Assembly: GCF_029962835.1 (NCBI RefSeq)
Contig: NC_080588.1
Span: forward strand, 13,906,001 to 13,970,000
Direction of reading: 5' to 3'
From: Magnolia sinica
Lineage: Eukaryota; Streptophyta; Magnoliopsida; Magnoliales; Magnoliaceae
DNA length: 64,000 nucleotides
The first letter of the stretch is position 1. Each line of letters starts with the position of its first letter. The notes beneath the pieces are model-generated. The model was not told the origin of the DNA. It made no database searches and saw nothing but the letters and a program-made list of their open reading frames with translations. Made by a program: the position numbers and the translations under genes. Below, piece by piece: positions 1-11,815 of the stretch.

Positions 1-261
1 GTGTGTGGTCAACGTCATAGATTAAAGCTGTTGACATAGCTCCCCACAAGACCAAATTCACATGCCCCCCGAATGGGGCTCAAGCCCTAAGGCAAAAAGC
101 CTATCTTATATACATGAAAACTTTCATGAGAAAATTCGATGTGGGACTAAACCCATAACTCAAAAGTAAAAGAAATTTCAAATTTTTAGGGAAATAAAAA
201 TATTTGGAAATTTTTTTTTTTTAAATATAAATTTTGAAAAAAAATACAACATTCCCCAACA
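1..261 (-). repeat. Copia E 3' LTR, partial
   Basis: This segment matches 30480-30680 in the same orientation with many substitutions. It ends in CCCCAACA, so on the minus strand the LTR begins TGTTGGGG. The left end is outside the window. No gene is visible. Confidence 0.6.
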
Positions 262-755
262 TGTTTCAAAATAAAAGATCTTTCGAGTTAACACATAATA
301 GTTTTGCAATGGTGTCGGTGTCACCATTGAATTGAACCAACATTAGAGTACGCAAGATAAGATTACAAGAATTAGGTGACATCATAATCTTGAATCTAAA
401 TCCTTTTAGTGTAAATCACATGTTAATGCCACTCATACAACTCTTCATTTGCAAGAGATTTTGTAGTTTGGTGCTTTTTGGCTATACACCATTACCTGAA
501 TTTCATAAGTACTTTAGAGAATTTTTCAAGATTCTTATAGGAAGCGGCATCCATCACCACATCCATATACATGAATTCTACCAAGTGTATGCAACAACTG
601 TATATACCACTAAATATATGGCTATAAATCTATTAAGAGTTCCAAAAAACTTATCATTCTGCGTTACTGCTTGCACTACTACACTATAGAAGAGGCTCAT
701 TTATATCAATGCAATCATCTACCTTGTGTCTTATTGTTTACGCATTGAACCTATC
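262..755 (-). other. Copia E 3' untranslated region
   Basis: This stretch lies between the RNase H end and the 3' LTR. Short open frames exist on the plus strand but show no family resemblance and run against the element. I see nothing else here. Confidence 0.4.
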
Positions 756-2885
756 TCATAGGATCTCTACTTGTATAGGCGAAGTTGTCGACACTGGCAG
801 CTCATATATTAAGCTTAGCCCTATTCCCTTAGATATATTATTGACAAATCTTTTAGATAGTCCTTCGGTTAGAGGATCTGCCAGATTCTTTTCTGACCTC
901 ATAAAGTCAAAAGATATGACTCCATGCAACATGTGTTTCACTATTTTGTGTCTGATTTTAATATGTTTGCTCTTTTCATTATATATTTTACTTTTTACTT
1001 TTACTATAGTGGTTGATAATCACAATGAATACACACAACTGATACAAGCTTTAGCCGTAACGGTACATTAACTAAAAAATTTCTAAGCCACTCGACTTTT
1101 GATCTAGTATTTTTTAAGGCAATAAACTCAGATTCTATAGTTGACCAAGCGATACACATTTGCTTAGCAGACTTCCAAGAGACTGCTTCTTCACCCAAAG
1201 TGAAGACATATTTGCTAGTGGATTTTGTTTCATCTAAATCATTAATCCAGTTAGTATTATTATATCCTTTTAATACAGAAGGATAACCATTATAATGTAA
1301 ATCATATACCATATTTCCTTTTAGGCATCTCAAAATCCTAGACAATGCATTCTACTGCTCTTTTTTAGGGTTATGTGTACATCTACTTAACATTCTTACT
1401 GTAAAAATTATGTCTGGTATAGTGCAATTTGTTAGATATATGAGGCTACTACTTGTATTTTTCATGAGAGTCACACTATAATCATAAGATGTATTGACAA
1501 GTAAACAATCAAAATGATCAAACTTTCTCAATAGCTTCTCAATGTAATGAGATTGTGATAATATAAGACCACCATCTTTTCTGATTATTTCAATACCTTA
1601 GATTATTCTAGCTTCTCTTAAATCTTTCATGACAAATTTAGATGACAAGAATTTCTTAGTTGCATTAACTAATTTAATATTAGTTTAAAAAATAAGCATG
1701 TCGTCAACATAAAGGCAGAGAATAACGCAATCTTTTTTAGAAAATTTACAATATACACTTCTATCTGCATCATTTATATGATAACCATTTGATTTCAAAA
1801 CACTATTAAAATTTTCATGCCATTGTTTAGGAGCCTGTTTTAGATCATATAATGATTTAATTAGTCTACATACTTTATTTTATTTACCTGATATTTTATA
1901 ACCCTCAGGTTGCTCCATATATATTTCTTCTTCTAAGTCTCCATTTAGTAAACCTGTCTTAACGTCCATCTGGTGTACCACCAGTTTATATATGGAAGAT
2001 ATTTCTATTACCCTGATAGTTGTAATCCCAGTTACAAAGGAATATATATTAAAATAATTTATTAATTCCTTTTGTTTAAAGTCTTTTGCTACCAACTTAG
2101 CCTTGAACTTATTAATAGTCTCATACGGTTTTAATTTCTTCTAAATATCCATTTACAGCTTATTGGTTTGTTTTCAAGTGGTAGGTCTACAAGTTTTCAA
2201 GTGTTAGGTATTATAAATTCTAATTCATCATTTATTATTTCATTTCAGAAGGTTGCATCTGGAGAGTTAATCATTTCTGTATAGGTTGTAGGATCATCTT
2301 CTACTAAGAAGGTGAAAAAACATCTTGCAGGTTAGTTTCTCTTTCAACTCTAGTGCTTTTTCTAGGTTCTATCTCTTCTATTACCTGCTCATAAGCACCT
2401 TTATTAGTAGACGTGATATATGATCCACTAATTTCCTCCATTGTTATAGACTTTGATTTCATATGGAATACATTCTCAGAGAACTCTACATCCAAAGTTT
2501 CTATAATTGTATTAAGATCTGGAATATTATTCTTAGTATTTAAAAGTAGAAACCCGTATGCTATACTGTTTTGTGTGTACCCTATAAATATACAGTTAGT
2601 CATTTAGGACTTAATTTTCTTTTCTTATTTTCAGGCAATCCTACTTTAACAAGACACTTTCACACTCTAAGATATTTATAACTAGGAACATAGTTCTTCC
2701 AAATCTCGTATGACATTTGTTTAGAAGATTTATAAGGAATCCTATTTAAGATATAACAAGTAGACAAAATTGCTTCTTTCCACATATTTGAGGGTAAGCC
2801 TGAACTATTTACCATAGCATTTATAATCTCTTTAAGAGTTCTATTCTTATGTACTGTTATTCTATTTTGTTCCGATGTGTAAGGA
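756..2885 (-). pseudogene. Copia E pol, 3' part: integrase end, reverse transcriptase, RNase H
   Basis: The frame at 2304-2603 resembles the linker between integrase and reverse transcriptase. Positions 1880-2095 carry the RT block with MDVKTGLLNGDLEEEIYMEQ, which is the conserved copia 'DVKTAFLNGDL' region. The catalytic motif YVDDMLIF is encoded at 1689-1711. RNase H follows at 1004-1345, with KSTSKYVFTLGEEAVSWKS and STIESEFIAL, and its tail with NLADPLTEGL is at 756-941. Stops and frameshifts separate these pieces. Integrase coding upstream of 2600 breaks off exactly where element A is inserted and resumes at 29040. It is recognisable as Ty1/copia; I do not assign a lineage. Confidence 0.8.
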
Positions 2886-3959
2886 GCTGTTGTAAGACCC
2901 GTATCCTAGCTTGTACCATTTCATAGGCTTCTGCAGTCATCCCAGTTGATTTCTGGCGACCCGCGATCTGATATCGACGTTTGCGCGCGATCCTAACTCG
3001 TATCCCGTATATTAGAGTCGGCTCGACCCGAGACTTGTATCATTGCGACCGCACCGTCGCCACAGTTTTGATGCGGCATCTCGCGGGCCGAGGCGATACC
3101 TAGGCCAGGAGGTGTAAGCCCGCATTCAGTTCGAAAAAATGCCATGTATTTTCAAACTCAAGAGAACATGTCCTATCAATCATATCAATTAAGTCAAGTA
3201 CCAACACCCATCACTCCCATCACAACCACCCTCCCTAAAGTCAACTCTCAAGTCAAGTACACATCGATCACCCATCACCCATCTCTCACTCATCACACCC
3301 ATCCCTCTCCCTTACAATCATCCTCTCTCTCTCTTCCCTACCATTTTTCAGAGCAACCATGAGGAGAGGAAACGTTCATGAGAGGAGCCAAGTGTGGCCC
3401 ACTCCCTACCCCAAGATCTCTCATCTTCACCCTTCAAATCTCATCAACTTCCATCAAAGGGATAGCCATGGAGTTTAGGAGTCCAAGGAGCTAAAGAAGG
3501 AGTGATATAGGTGGGTGATCCACCATTGATTTTCATTTAAGGGCCCACTTATGATGGGACCCATTTTGATGTATGTGTTGAAATCAAGAGGGGCCCATAG
3601 TGGTGGGTCCCTCCATCTCTTCTCCCTCTCTCTCTCTTTCATTTTTCTTGTGGTGATGATGAAGTCATGTGGTCCACCTGAATGGACCTTATCATGAAGT
3701 ATGTATCATATCCATGCTGTCTATGCATTGGGCCCACCTTGTTGGACTGTCCGGTGGACGTGATTGCTCCCCGTCCGTCTGGACAGGCCCAGATGAAGAG
3801 AAAATATAAATATCAACTCTATCATGAGCTTGCCTGGGAGTGGATTGGCTGGTATACCTTAACTAGCTATATAGCTTTTGTATTGGGTTAGCATGCCCTG
3901 TGGGCTGATGTGATGTATGTGTTCTATACACATCATCCGTGCGACCCTCACATACCAAA

Positions 3960-4670
3960 AATCTAGACCGTCCGGTCTATATGGGGTCCACCTTGATGAC
4001 ATGCTGTATCGAGCACATAGGGCCCACCCTGCTGTAGTGTTGCACCCACCACCGTCCGGATGGATAGGATGGTGGGACCCACCAGTTGTAAGTATTTTAT
4101 TCACACCGTCCAGAGTCTCTAGACGGTGGAGATCCAACCACCTCGATGTGTGTATTTAATCCACACCGTCCATTTCTGGACGGTGCAGAGAGGTGCCGAC
4201 CTTGATGTATGTATTTTATAATACCGTCCATCAATTCGCTGGCGGGCCAGCAACTAGCAATTGCAGTTGCTGCTGTGGCGTTAGCAAGCCATGGGGCCCA
4301 CCTTAATGATTTGTTGTATATCCCAGCCGTCCATTTGACGCTGGGCCAGTAGCCCACCACCTATGCAGCTGCTGTATTTCATCAGCAAGTTCTGTGGGCC
4401 CCACCGCGAGGTGTTATATCCTAACCGTCCATCTGGACAGGTGAAGTGGGACGCCACCATGTTATATGTGTTTCATTCATGCTGCCCAGCTGTGGGCCCC
4501 ACGTGATGTATGTGTGGGACCCACGTGATGTATATATCTCCACCGTCCAGTCCCTGGACGGTGGGAACCACTGTGATGCATTGATTTATCCACATCGTCT
4601 AGCCTCCTGGATGGTGTGACCCATCTTAACCAATGTGTTTACATCCAGGCCATCTAGGGCCTGGACGTTG
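3960..4670. repeat. Degenerate array of CACCGTCCA...TGGACGGTG hairpin units
   Basis: Units of roughly 60-70 bp repeat the pattern 'GGGCCCACC, GATGTATGTGTT, CACACCGTCCA, short loop, TGGACGGTG'. Perfect stems include 4164-4185 (9-bp arms, 4-nt loop) and 4541-4563 (10-bp arms, 3-nt loop); 4104-4128 is near-perfect. Spacing and loop sequence vary while the stems persist. Confidence 0.65.
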
Positions 4671-4899
4671 GGTTATAAAATACATACATACATACATATA
4701 TAATAGTATATAGTATATATGTATATGTGGTGGGCCCCACGTGGGACCCACCTGTTGTGAGGCTATTGGCTAGTGTACATTAAATAGTTATGTAGCTGCT
4801 GTATAGACACCAGTGTGTTACGTGGGTTTGATCAATGAGGTATGTGCTTCATCCACGTCGTGCATCTATGGGACCTACCTATGATGTAGGTGTTTCGTT

Positions 4900-5264
4900 C
4901 GTGCCGTCCTGTATAGGGACGTGGGTCCGACATGATATATGTGTTTCATCTATTTAGTCCATCCATGGGACCCGCCGTAAAGTATGCGTTGTATATCCAG
5001 CTGGTGGGGCCCATTCTGTGATTCATAAGGCCCACCTGCCGTGTACGCAGGGCCCACTTGCTAGCTGTACATGGCCCATTTGATGTATTTGAGGCCCACA
5101 TGATGCAGCCTAATTTGATGTATTCAGGGCCCATGTAATGCGGCCCATTTGATGTATATAAGGCCCATTAATGCAGCCCACTTGATGTACATGAGGCCCA
5201 TTGGTGCGGCCCATTGATGCGGCCCATTATGATGTGATACGGGCCACCTCGATGTATTGTGGCC
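4900..5264. repeat. GGCCCAT...GATGTAT array, left part
   Basis: Short units of GGCCCAT followed by TGATGTAT, spaced about 17-35 bp. The array is interrupted at 5264 by insertion of B and continues at 20200. Confidence 0.65.
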
Positions 5265-5790
5265 TGGTCTACACCATAGGTTTGCTCCCTATAGGTGTAG
5301 ATTTAATTCCCTATGAATGATATGTGAAAATTTTAGGTGTACAGTCTTCATCATAGGTTTGCTCCCTGTAGGTGAGGATTTGATTCCCCTTCTTGGCGTT
5401 ACTTTTAATGAAAAAATCAAAAGCTGAAGGAATGAAAAGATGATCTGTGAGGCAAGTTTTGGTTATCATGAATCTTCTTATTGGTTATCAGTGATATCCT
5501 GAAATAGAGAAGTGAATTTTAATGATGATAAGCTGAGATTACACTGTACGCTCATAGATCTCAATGATTAGAATTTTTCTAATTAATGGAATAATACTTT
5601 GAACTTGACTATGAAGTTTACCATGCGCTTGAGTCTAGGAGGAAGTAATATCCAACATTCATGAATCTGGGAATTCTCATATCTGGATTATTCTACAAAA
5701 ATCACGCGAGTTTATAGAAATTGTTCTGTAATTCTCAACTTACTTTTCGCATATTTTGCTCGGGACTAGCAAAATGCTGGTTAGGGGTTG
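5265..5790 (+). repeat. Inverted copy of B 3' internal region
   Basis: This is the reverse complement of 10435-10960, with the same length (526 bp) and only scattered substitutions. It ends abruptly at TGGTCTACACC. The left edge is not an LTR terminus. Confidence 0.85.
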
Positions 5791-8008
5791 TGTTGAGGGT
5801 CAAATATTGCATATCAGACCCATTTATTGCATGGATTTACAAGCATGATACTGTTTAATAGCCTGATTTAATTGTATTTGTGATGCAGAGTGTATTTACA
5901 AGCATGAACTGAAAAAGGGTGCTTAAACCATGGATTTGACACTCTGATGACACCCAAGGCAAGGGACGGACTCCAGGGGACCAAGATCGATGGAATTACA
6001 CACCAAGGATCCGAGGAAATCAAGTTATTCACGTTAAAGAGGCCCGAAATTGGTGAAAATGCAAGATCACATAGTTCTCGCCATCTGATTGGCTCAAAAC
6101 TTCATACATGGCCTGGGGGCCATAAATTAACTGTACATATCAAATTTCAGCCCTCGGATCACTATGAAAGTACCCCAACTGACAGATCAGCCCATAAACC
6201 GTTGATTCTGGGCCCACCTGATATCTGGAACTGTCTCAACTTTGGTCTCGACGGTTTAAATAAGATGAGAAAGTAAATGGCTGGATCAGATTTTCAAATC
6301 ACATCACATTGGGGCTTGTACGTGAGGCGTGTACACTGCACGTGTACATGTGCCGAGCCGCACCGACCCACGTTACACGTGTACTTCAAATACGGCAACT
6401 GCCGTTTCACGTAAAACGGAAGGACGTTGTCCGTTTTTACGGACGCTAGTGGGCCCCACAGAGCATACGTACGGACAATCCAAACCGTCCATCGTGTAGA
6501 GGGCCTCGACTACTACAAAACCTTGCTGAACTTTTAGACCCATGCAAGCACACGTGCGCGATACAGAGGCCACAAACAGGCGGTCCTGCGACGTTCAAAA
6601 CGATTTTTGAGGTGATTTCTTCTCTGGGCCGCGTCAATGGACGTTCAAAACCACCCATTCTTGACTGAAATTTCGTCCTGAATCTAATGGACGGGGTGGA
6701 TTTATCCGAAAATACCTCTGTGGGGCCCACCGAACACGTCAGCGCCTCTGCGTACGCCTTACGCGCGTTCGGGAAAACCGGAAGTTGCGGGAAGTTGTGG
6801 GCCGCCGTCTGTGAACGAATCAGCGATCCAAGCCATCCATTTGATCATACACGGGGTGCTTACACTCGCCATGCTGGCAGATTTCAAAGAAGGGAAAACT
6901 CCTCCTCTCAAACTGAGTCCAAACGTAAACAGTTAAGCGTTTCCTGTTGCAGAAGCAGAGTTCCGCAAGGAATCTGCCGCGAAGGATTTCGCAATCCGGC
7001 CAGGCCTCTCCTGCACAGCCCCTGGCACCTATAAAGAGAGAGAAGAAAGAGAAAAAAAGGAAGGCTGGAAGTTGGAACGTGAGAGGAAGAGCAGAGAAAC
7101 CATGGGTGGCGGTCTTGGCTTTGAAGAAAGAAGAGATCAGCACGTGAGCTGGGCTTTCTGCTAGACGTGGCTGGAGGGATTCAAGCTGCTGGCAGCGTGT
7201 GGAGGACGAAAGAAAAGAAGACAGAGAGAGAAGATGAGAGAGAAAAGATAAGAAGTTTTTCTTATTTTTCTTTTATTTTTCGTTTTCTTTTTCTTTTTAT
7301 TTGGTTTGAGTTCAAGCCATTCATGTCTGGCTAAACCTCTTACCTAGGGCTAAGAGGTGAAGCCTGTAGCGAGATGGGAGATTCTACTTTGAGCCTTTAA
7401 AATTCATAAACTGAATTTGATTTAGTTGATTATTAAAGGAATATTTTTCTTAGTCTTTAATGGTCTGTTGTGACTAAAATTACAATGGGTTTGCAATGGC
7501 TTTGAATATTTCTTTTCTCTTTTGATGTTTATGACGTCAGGAGGCCCTGTTGTTCACCATCGTCTCCTGGGCATGGTTGGATGATAGTACCCTTCCTGAT
7601 CTTTATACATTGTTGATTGGTTGGTAATTAGTTTAATCCTGTTGTTTGCTTTGTCTCCTAGGCATGGTTAGATGATGGAATCCATTCTAATTTATATACC
7701 CTTCATCTCTTGAAACCCAGATCAAGTAAATTCAGTTTGATTTCCATGATTCTTGATGCAAGCATAAGATCTCCCTGATCTCTACAAGTGGATCCTCTGA
7801 ATCCCTAGTTTCCCTTCCTCTGAATTCCTTAAAGTTTTAGATAATTATTCCACAATTATTTCTTAAATTCTATTTGGTTTAGATTACATCTTAGTCTAGT
7901 TCTAGTTCTACTTGGTTTCAGATAACGTACAGGTATCAGTCCCTGTGGATTTGACCTCGGTCTTACCGAGTTTATTACTACATCATAACCCTATACTTGG
8001 GGAGTGAA
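5791..8008 (+). repeat. Inverted third LTR of B (opposite orientation)
   Basis: It begins TGTTGAGGGTC and ends GGGGAGTGAA, lacking the last two bases (CA) of the LTR. It is the reverse complement of 8210-10434 and 17956-20199. It keeps the polypurine/polypyrimidine stretch near 7040-7062, as 17956-20199 does and 8210-10434 does not. It lacks the hairpin found in the other two LTRs (replaced near 6367-6400). A TATA-like CTATAAAG is at 7029-7036. Confidence 0.85.
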
Positions 8009-8209
8009 AAAGTAGAGAGATTAGGAAGGAATTACCAATTGAGAAACTTATGTCAAGATCCTATAAAACAGGAAACAAGTTAGTTTTGAACTCAAATAAA
8101 AATAAATAAAAAAACTAAGGTTAGTAAAATCCTAATCTTAAACTAATCCTAAAACCAATTAATTTCAGAGAATCGTAACCGTCAGTCCCCGGCAACGGCG
8201 CTAAAAACT
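8009..8209 (-). other. Remnant of B 5' leader between the inverted LTRs
   Basis: It matches 17755-17955 almost base for base, including the PBS-like segment at 8186-8203. The junction with the inverted LTR at 8006-8008 shares GAA with both partners, a 3-base microhomology. It shows that LTR 8210-10434 once also served as a 5' LTR of a unit to its left. Confidence 0.8.
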
Positions 8210-10434
8210 TGTTCACTCCCCAAGTATAGGGTTGTGATGTAGTAATAAACTCGGTAAGACCGAGGTCGAATCCACAGGGACTGATACCTGTACGTTATCT
8301 GAAACCAAGTAGAACTAGAACTAGACTAAGATGTAATCTAAACCAAATAGAATTTAAGAAATAATTGTGGAATAATTATCTAAAACTTTAAGGAATTCAG
8401 AGGAAGTGAAACTAGGGATTCAGAGGATCCACTTGTAGAGATCAGGGAGATCTTATGCTTGCATCAGGAATCATGGAAATCAAACTGAATTTACTTGATC
8501 TGGGTTTCAAGAGATGAAGGGTATATAAATTAGAATGGATTCCATCATCTAACCATGCCCAGGAGACAAAGCAAACAACAGGATTAAACTAATTACCAAC
8601 CAATCAACAATGTATGAAGATCAGGAAGGGTACTATCATCCAACCATGCCCAGGAGACGATGGTGAACAACAGGGCCTCCTGACGTCATAAACATCAAAA
8701 GAGAAGAGAAATATTCAAAGCCATTGCAAACCCATTGTAATTTCAGTCACAACAGACCATTAAAGACTAAGAAAAATATTCCTTTAATAATCGACTAAAT
8801 CAAATTCAGTTTATGAATTTTAAAGGCTCAAAGTAGAATCTCCCATCTCGCTACAGGCCTCACCTCTTAGCCCTAGCTAAGAGGTTTAGCCAGACATGAA
8901 TGGCTTGAACTCAAACTAAATAAAAAGAAAAAGAAAACGAAAAATAAAAGAAAAATAAGAAAAACTTCTTATCTTTTCTCTCTCATCTTCTCTCTCTGTC
9001 TTCTTTTCTTTCGTCCTCCACACGCTGCCAGCAGCTTGAATCCCTCCAACCACGTCTAGCAGAAAGCCCAGCTGACATGCTGATCTCTTCTTTCTTCAAA
9101 GCCAAGACTGCCACCCACGGTTTCTCTGCTCTTCCTCTCACGTTCCAGCTTCCAGTTTCTCTCTCTTTATAGGTGCCAGGGGCTGTGCAGGAGAGGCCTG
9201 GCCGGATTGCGAAATCCTTCGCGGCAGATTCCTTGCGGAACTCTGCTTCTGCAACAGGAAATGCTTAACTGTTTACGTTTGGACTCAGTTTGAGAGGAGG
9301 AGTTTTCCCTTCTTTGAAATCTGCCAGCATGGCGAGTGTAAACACCCCGTGTATGATCAAATGGACGGCTTGGATCGCTGATTCGTTCACAGACGGCGGC
9401 CCACAACTTCCCGCAACTTCCGGTTTTTCCGAACGCGCGTAAGGCGTACGCAGAGGCGCTGACGTGTTCGGTGGGCCCCACAGAGGTATTTTCAGAGAAA
9501 TCCACCCCGTCCATTAGATTCAGGACGAAATTTCAGTCAAGAATGGGTGGTTTTGAACGTCCATTGACGCGGCCCAGAGAAGAAATCACCTCAAAAATCA
9601 TTTTGAACGTCGCAGGACCGCCTGTTTGTGGCCTCTGTATCGCGCACGTGTGCTTGCATGGGTCTAAAAGTTCAGCAAGGTTTTGTAGTAGTCGAGGCCC
9701 TCTACACGATGGACGGTTTGGATTGTCCGTACGTATGCTCTGTGGGGCCCACTAGCGTCCGTAAAAACGGACAGCGTCCGTCCGTTTTACGTGAAACGGC
9801 AGTTGCCGTATTTGAGAAGGAGATGCGGGTCAGCGCTGCTGACCCGCGTAACGTGGTTCGGTGCGGCTCGGCACGTGTACACGTGCAGTGTACACGCCTC
9901 ACGTACAAGCCCCAATGTGATGTGATTTGAAAATCTGATCCAGCCATTTACTTTCTCATCTTATTTAAACCGTCGAGACCAAAGTTGAGACAGTTCTAGA
10001 TATCAGGTGGGCCCAGAATCAACGGTTTATGGGCTGATCTGTCAGTTGGGGTACTTCCATAGTGATCCGAGGGCTGAAATTTGATATGTACGGTTAATTT
10101 ATGGCCCTCAGGCCATGTATGAAGTTTTGAGCCAATCAGATGGCGAGAACTATGTGATCTTGCATTTTTCACCAATTTCGGGCCTCTTTAACGTGAATAA
10201 CTTGATTTCCTCGGATCCCTGGTGTGTAATTCCATCGATCTTGGTCCCCTGGAGTCCGTCCCTTGCCTTGGGTGTCATCAGAGCATCAAATCCATGGTTT
10301 AAGCACCCTTTTTCAGTTCATGCTTGTAAATACACTCTGCATCACAAATACAATTAAATCAGGCTATTAAACGGTATCATGCTTGTAAATCCATGCAATA
10401 AATGGGTCTGATATGCAATATTTGACCCTCAACA
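8210..10434 (-). repeat. B middle LTR (3' LTR of the coding unit)
   Basis: On the plus strand it runs TGTTCACTCCCC to CCCTCAACA. It borders PPT-like sequence on the right (10435-10450, purine-rich GGTTGGGGGTTG on the minus strand) and PBS-bearing leader on the left. It lacks about 20 bp present in the other LTRs near 9150. The LTR hairpin is at 9825-9847. Confidence 0.9.
9825..9847. other. Conserved LTR hairpin, B middle LTR
   Basis: A perfect inverted repeat with 10-bp arms around a 3-nt loop (GCGGGTCAGC / GCTGACCCGC). The same structure lies at 19590-19612, and a different-sequence version lies in element C at 40412-40435 and 50075-50098. Its function is unknown. Confidence 0.7.
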
Positions 10435-11815
10435 CAACCCCCAACCAGCATTTTGCTAGTCCCGAGCAAAATATGCGAAAAGTAAGTTGAGAATTACAGA
10501 ACAATTTCTATAAACTCGCGTGATTTTTGTAGAATAATCCAGATATGAGAATTCCCAGATTCATGAATGTTGGATATTACTTCCTCCTAGACTCAAGCGC
10601 ACGGTAAACTTCATAGTCAAGTTCAAAGTATTATTCCATTAATTAGAAAAATTCTAATCATTGAGATCTATGAGCGTACAGTGTAATCTCAGCTTATCAT
10701 CATTAAAATTCACTTCTCTATTTCAGGATATCACTGGTAACCAATAAGAAGATTCATGATAACCAAAACTTGCCTCACAGATCATCTTTTCATTCCTTCA
10801 GCTTTTGATTTTTTCATTAAAAGTAATGCCAAGAAGGGGAATCAAATCCTCACCTACAGGGAGCAAACCTATGATGAAGACTGTACACCTAAAATTTTCA
10901 CATATCATTCATAGGGAATTAAATCTACACCTATAGGGAGCAAACCTATGGTGTAGACCATTCACCCAATCCTTTCAATTTCTCAGGTTGGTTCCCTTCA
11001 AGCTTAGTGAGTACCAAGTAAATCCTTCAATATCAAACTGAAACCTTAATGTGAAAGCGAGATGTGACATGTGAGATCATAACTCAATCAATGTTTACAA
11101 CTTCTAATCAGAGATTAACACTTCAAACTTAATTGTGAAATCTAATATAATAAATAACTGAATCTAAGAGTCATAAATTACCAACATCACTCATCTTGTA
11201 ATTCCAAGTGCCCTAGATGGCCGTCAAAATCCCTTCGAATTCACAAGAAAATCCAGACAAATTAAAAAAAATTTCACAATTTTTGCTCAAGACCAAGAAA
11301 ACACTGATTAGGAACCCTAATCTCCTACCCCCAACCTAAAATCTACATTGTCCTTAATGTAAAAGAAATAAGCATGCAATGCACATGGGACAACAAAAAT
11401 ATAAGAGGAGTGATGGAAAGATAGTACCTGGACGAAAGAATCAAAAGGCTTTCCAAAGATATCTACGTAAGATCGGGTCAGCACAAGAGAGAAACCAACA
11501 GAAGTAAAATAAAAATAACAAAAATGAAATCCTACCTACACCACTTTCGCAGGTGCTCTCGATTGCATTTAGCGTATGCAACAAGCCTTTAAACCCCTAG
11601 GTTGCCCTTAGTGGACGAGTTGTAGTCTCGTGAGGGTTTGCAGTAATGTTACCCACAAACATTGAACTAACTAATGATAAAAAAATGAAATGAAATGAAG
11701 AACTGGGTTGCCTCCCAGGAGCGCTAAGTTTACCGTCTTCAGCCAGACAAATAAAGCAACTACCCTAGTCCTAAGAAAACAGGAAACTTATCTATACCTC
11801 CATCAGACTAGGAGA
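10435..11815 (-). other. B 3' internal region, no gene
   Basis: This stretch of 1.38 kb lies between the pol stop and the LTR. Athila elements often carry an envelope-like frame here; I see no open frame of useful length in B or in C. It is noncoding as far as can be seen. Confidence 0.6.

Larger units (their letters stand above)
2891..5264 (-). other. Element A, distal (3') segment
   Basis: It contains the A terminus (2891-3130), which aligns with the D terminus (around 26780-26860) through a GCGGCGATGGGGCGGTC-like stretch. This is followed by low-complexity pyrimidine-rich DNA (3150-3660), the CCGTCCA hairpin array (3960-4670), an AT microsatellite near 4680-4730, and the start of the GGCCCAT array. 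The open frames are products of repeats and show no protein family. No gene is visible. Confidence 0.55.

Noticed and set aside
6820-7143. 107-codon hydrophobic frame (also at 18823-19146) as a signal-bearing protein
   Set aside because: It overlaps the LTR TATA and T-rich leader; the hydrophobicity comes from a CT-rich tract.
5947-7147. Several 66-115 codon frames in the LTRs, repeated at 9167-9930 and 18819-19712
   Set aside because: They lie within LTRs, occur on both strands and are not conserved in C; no family resemblance.
10435-11815. Envelope-like gene expected in some Athila elements
   Set aside because: No open frame of adequate length or transmembrane pattern in B or C.
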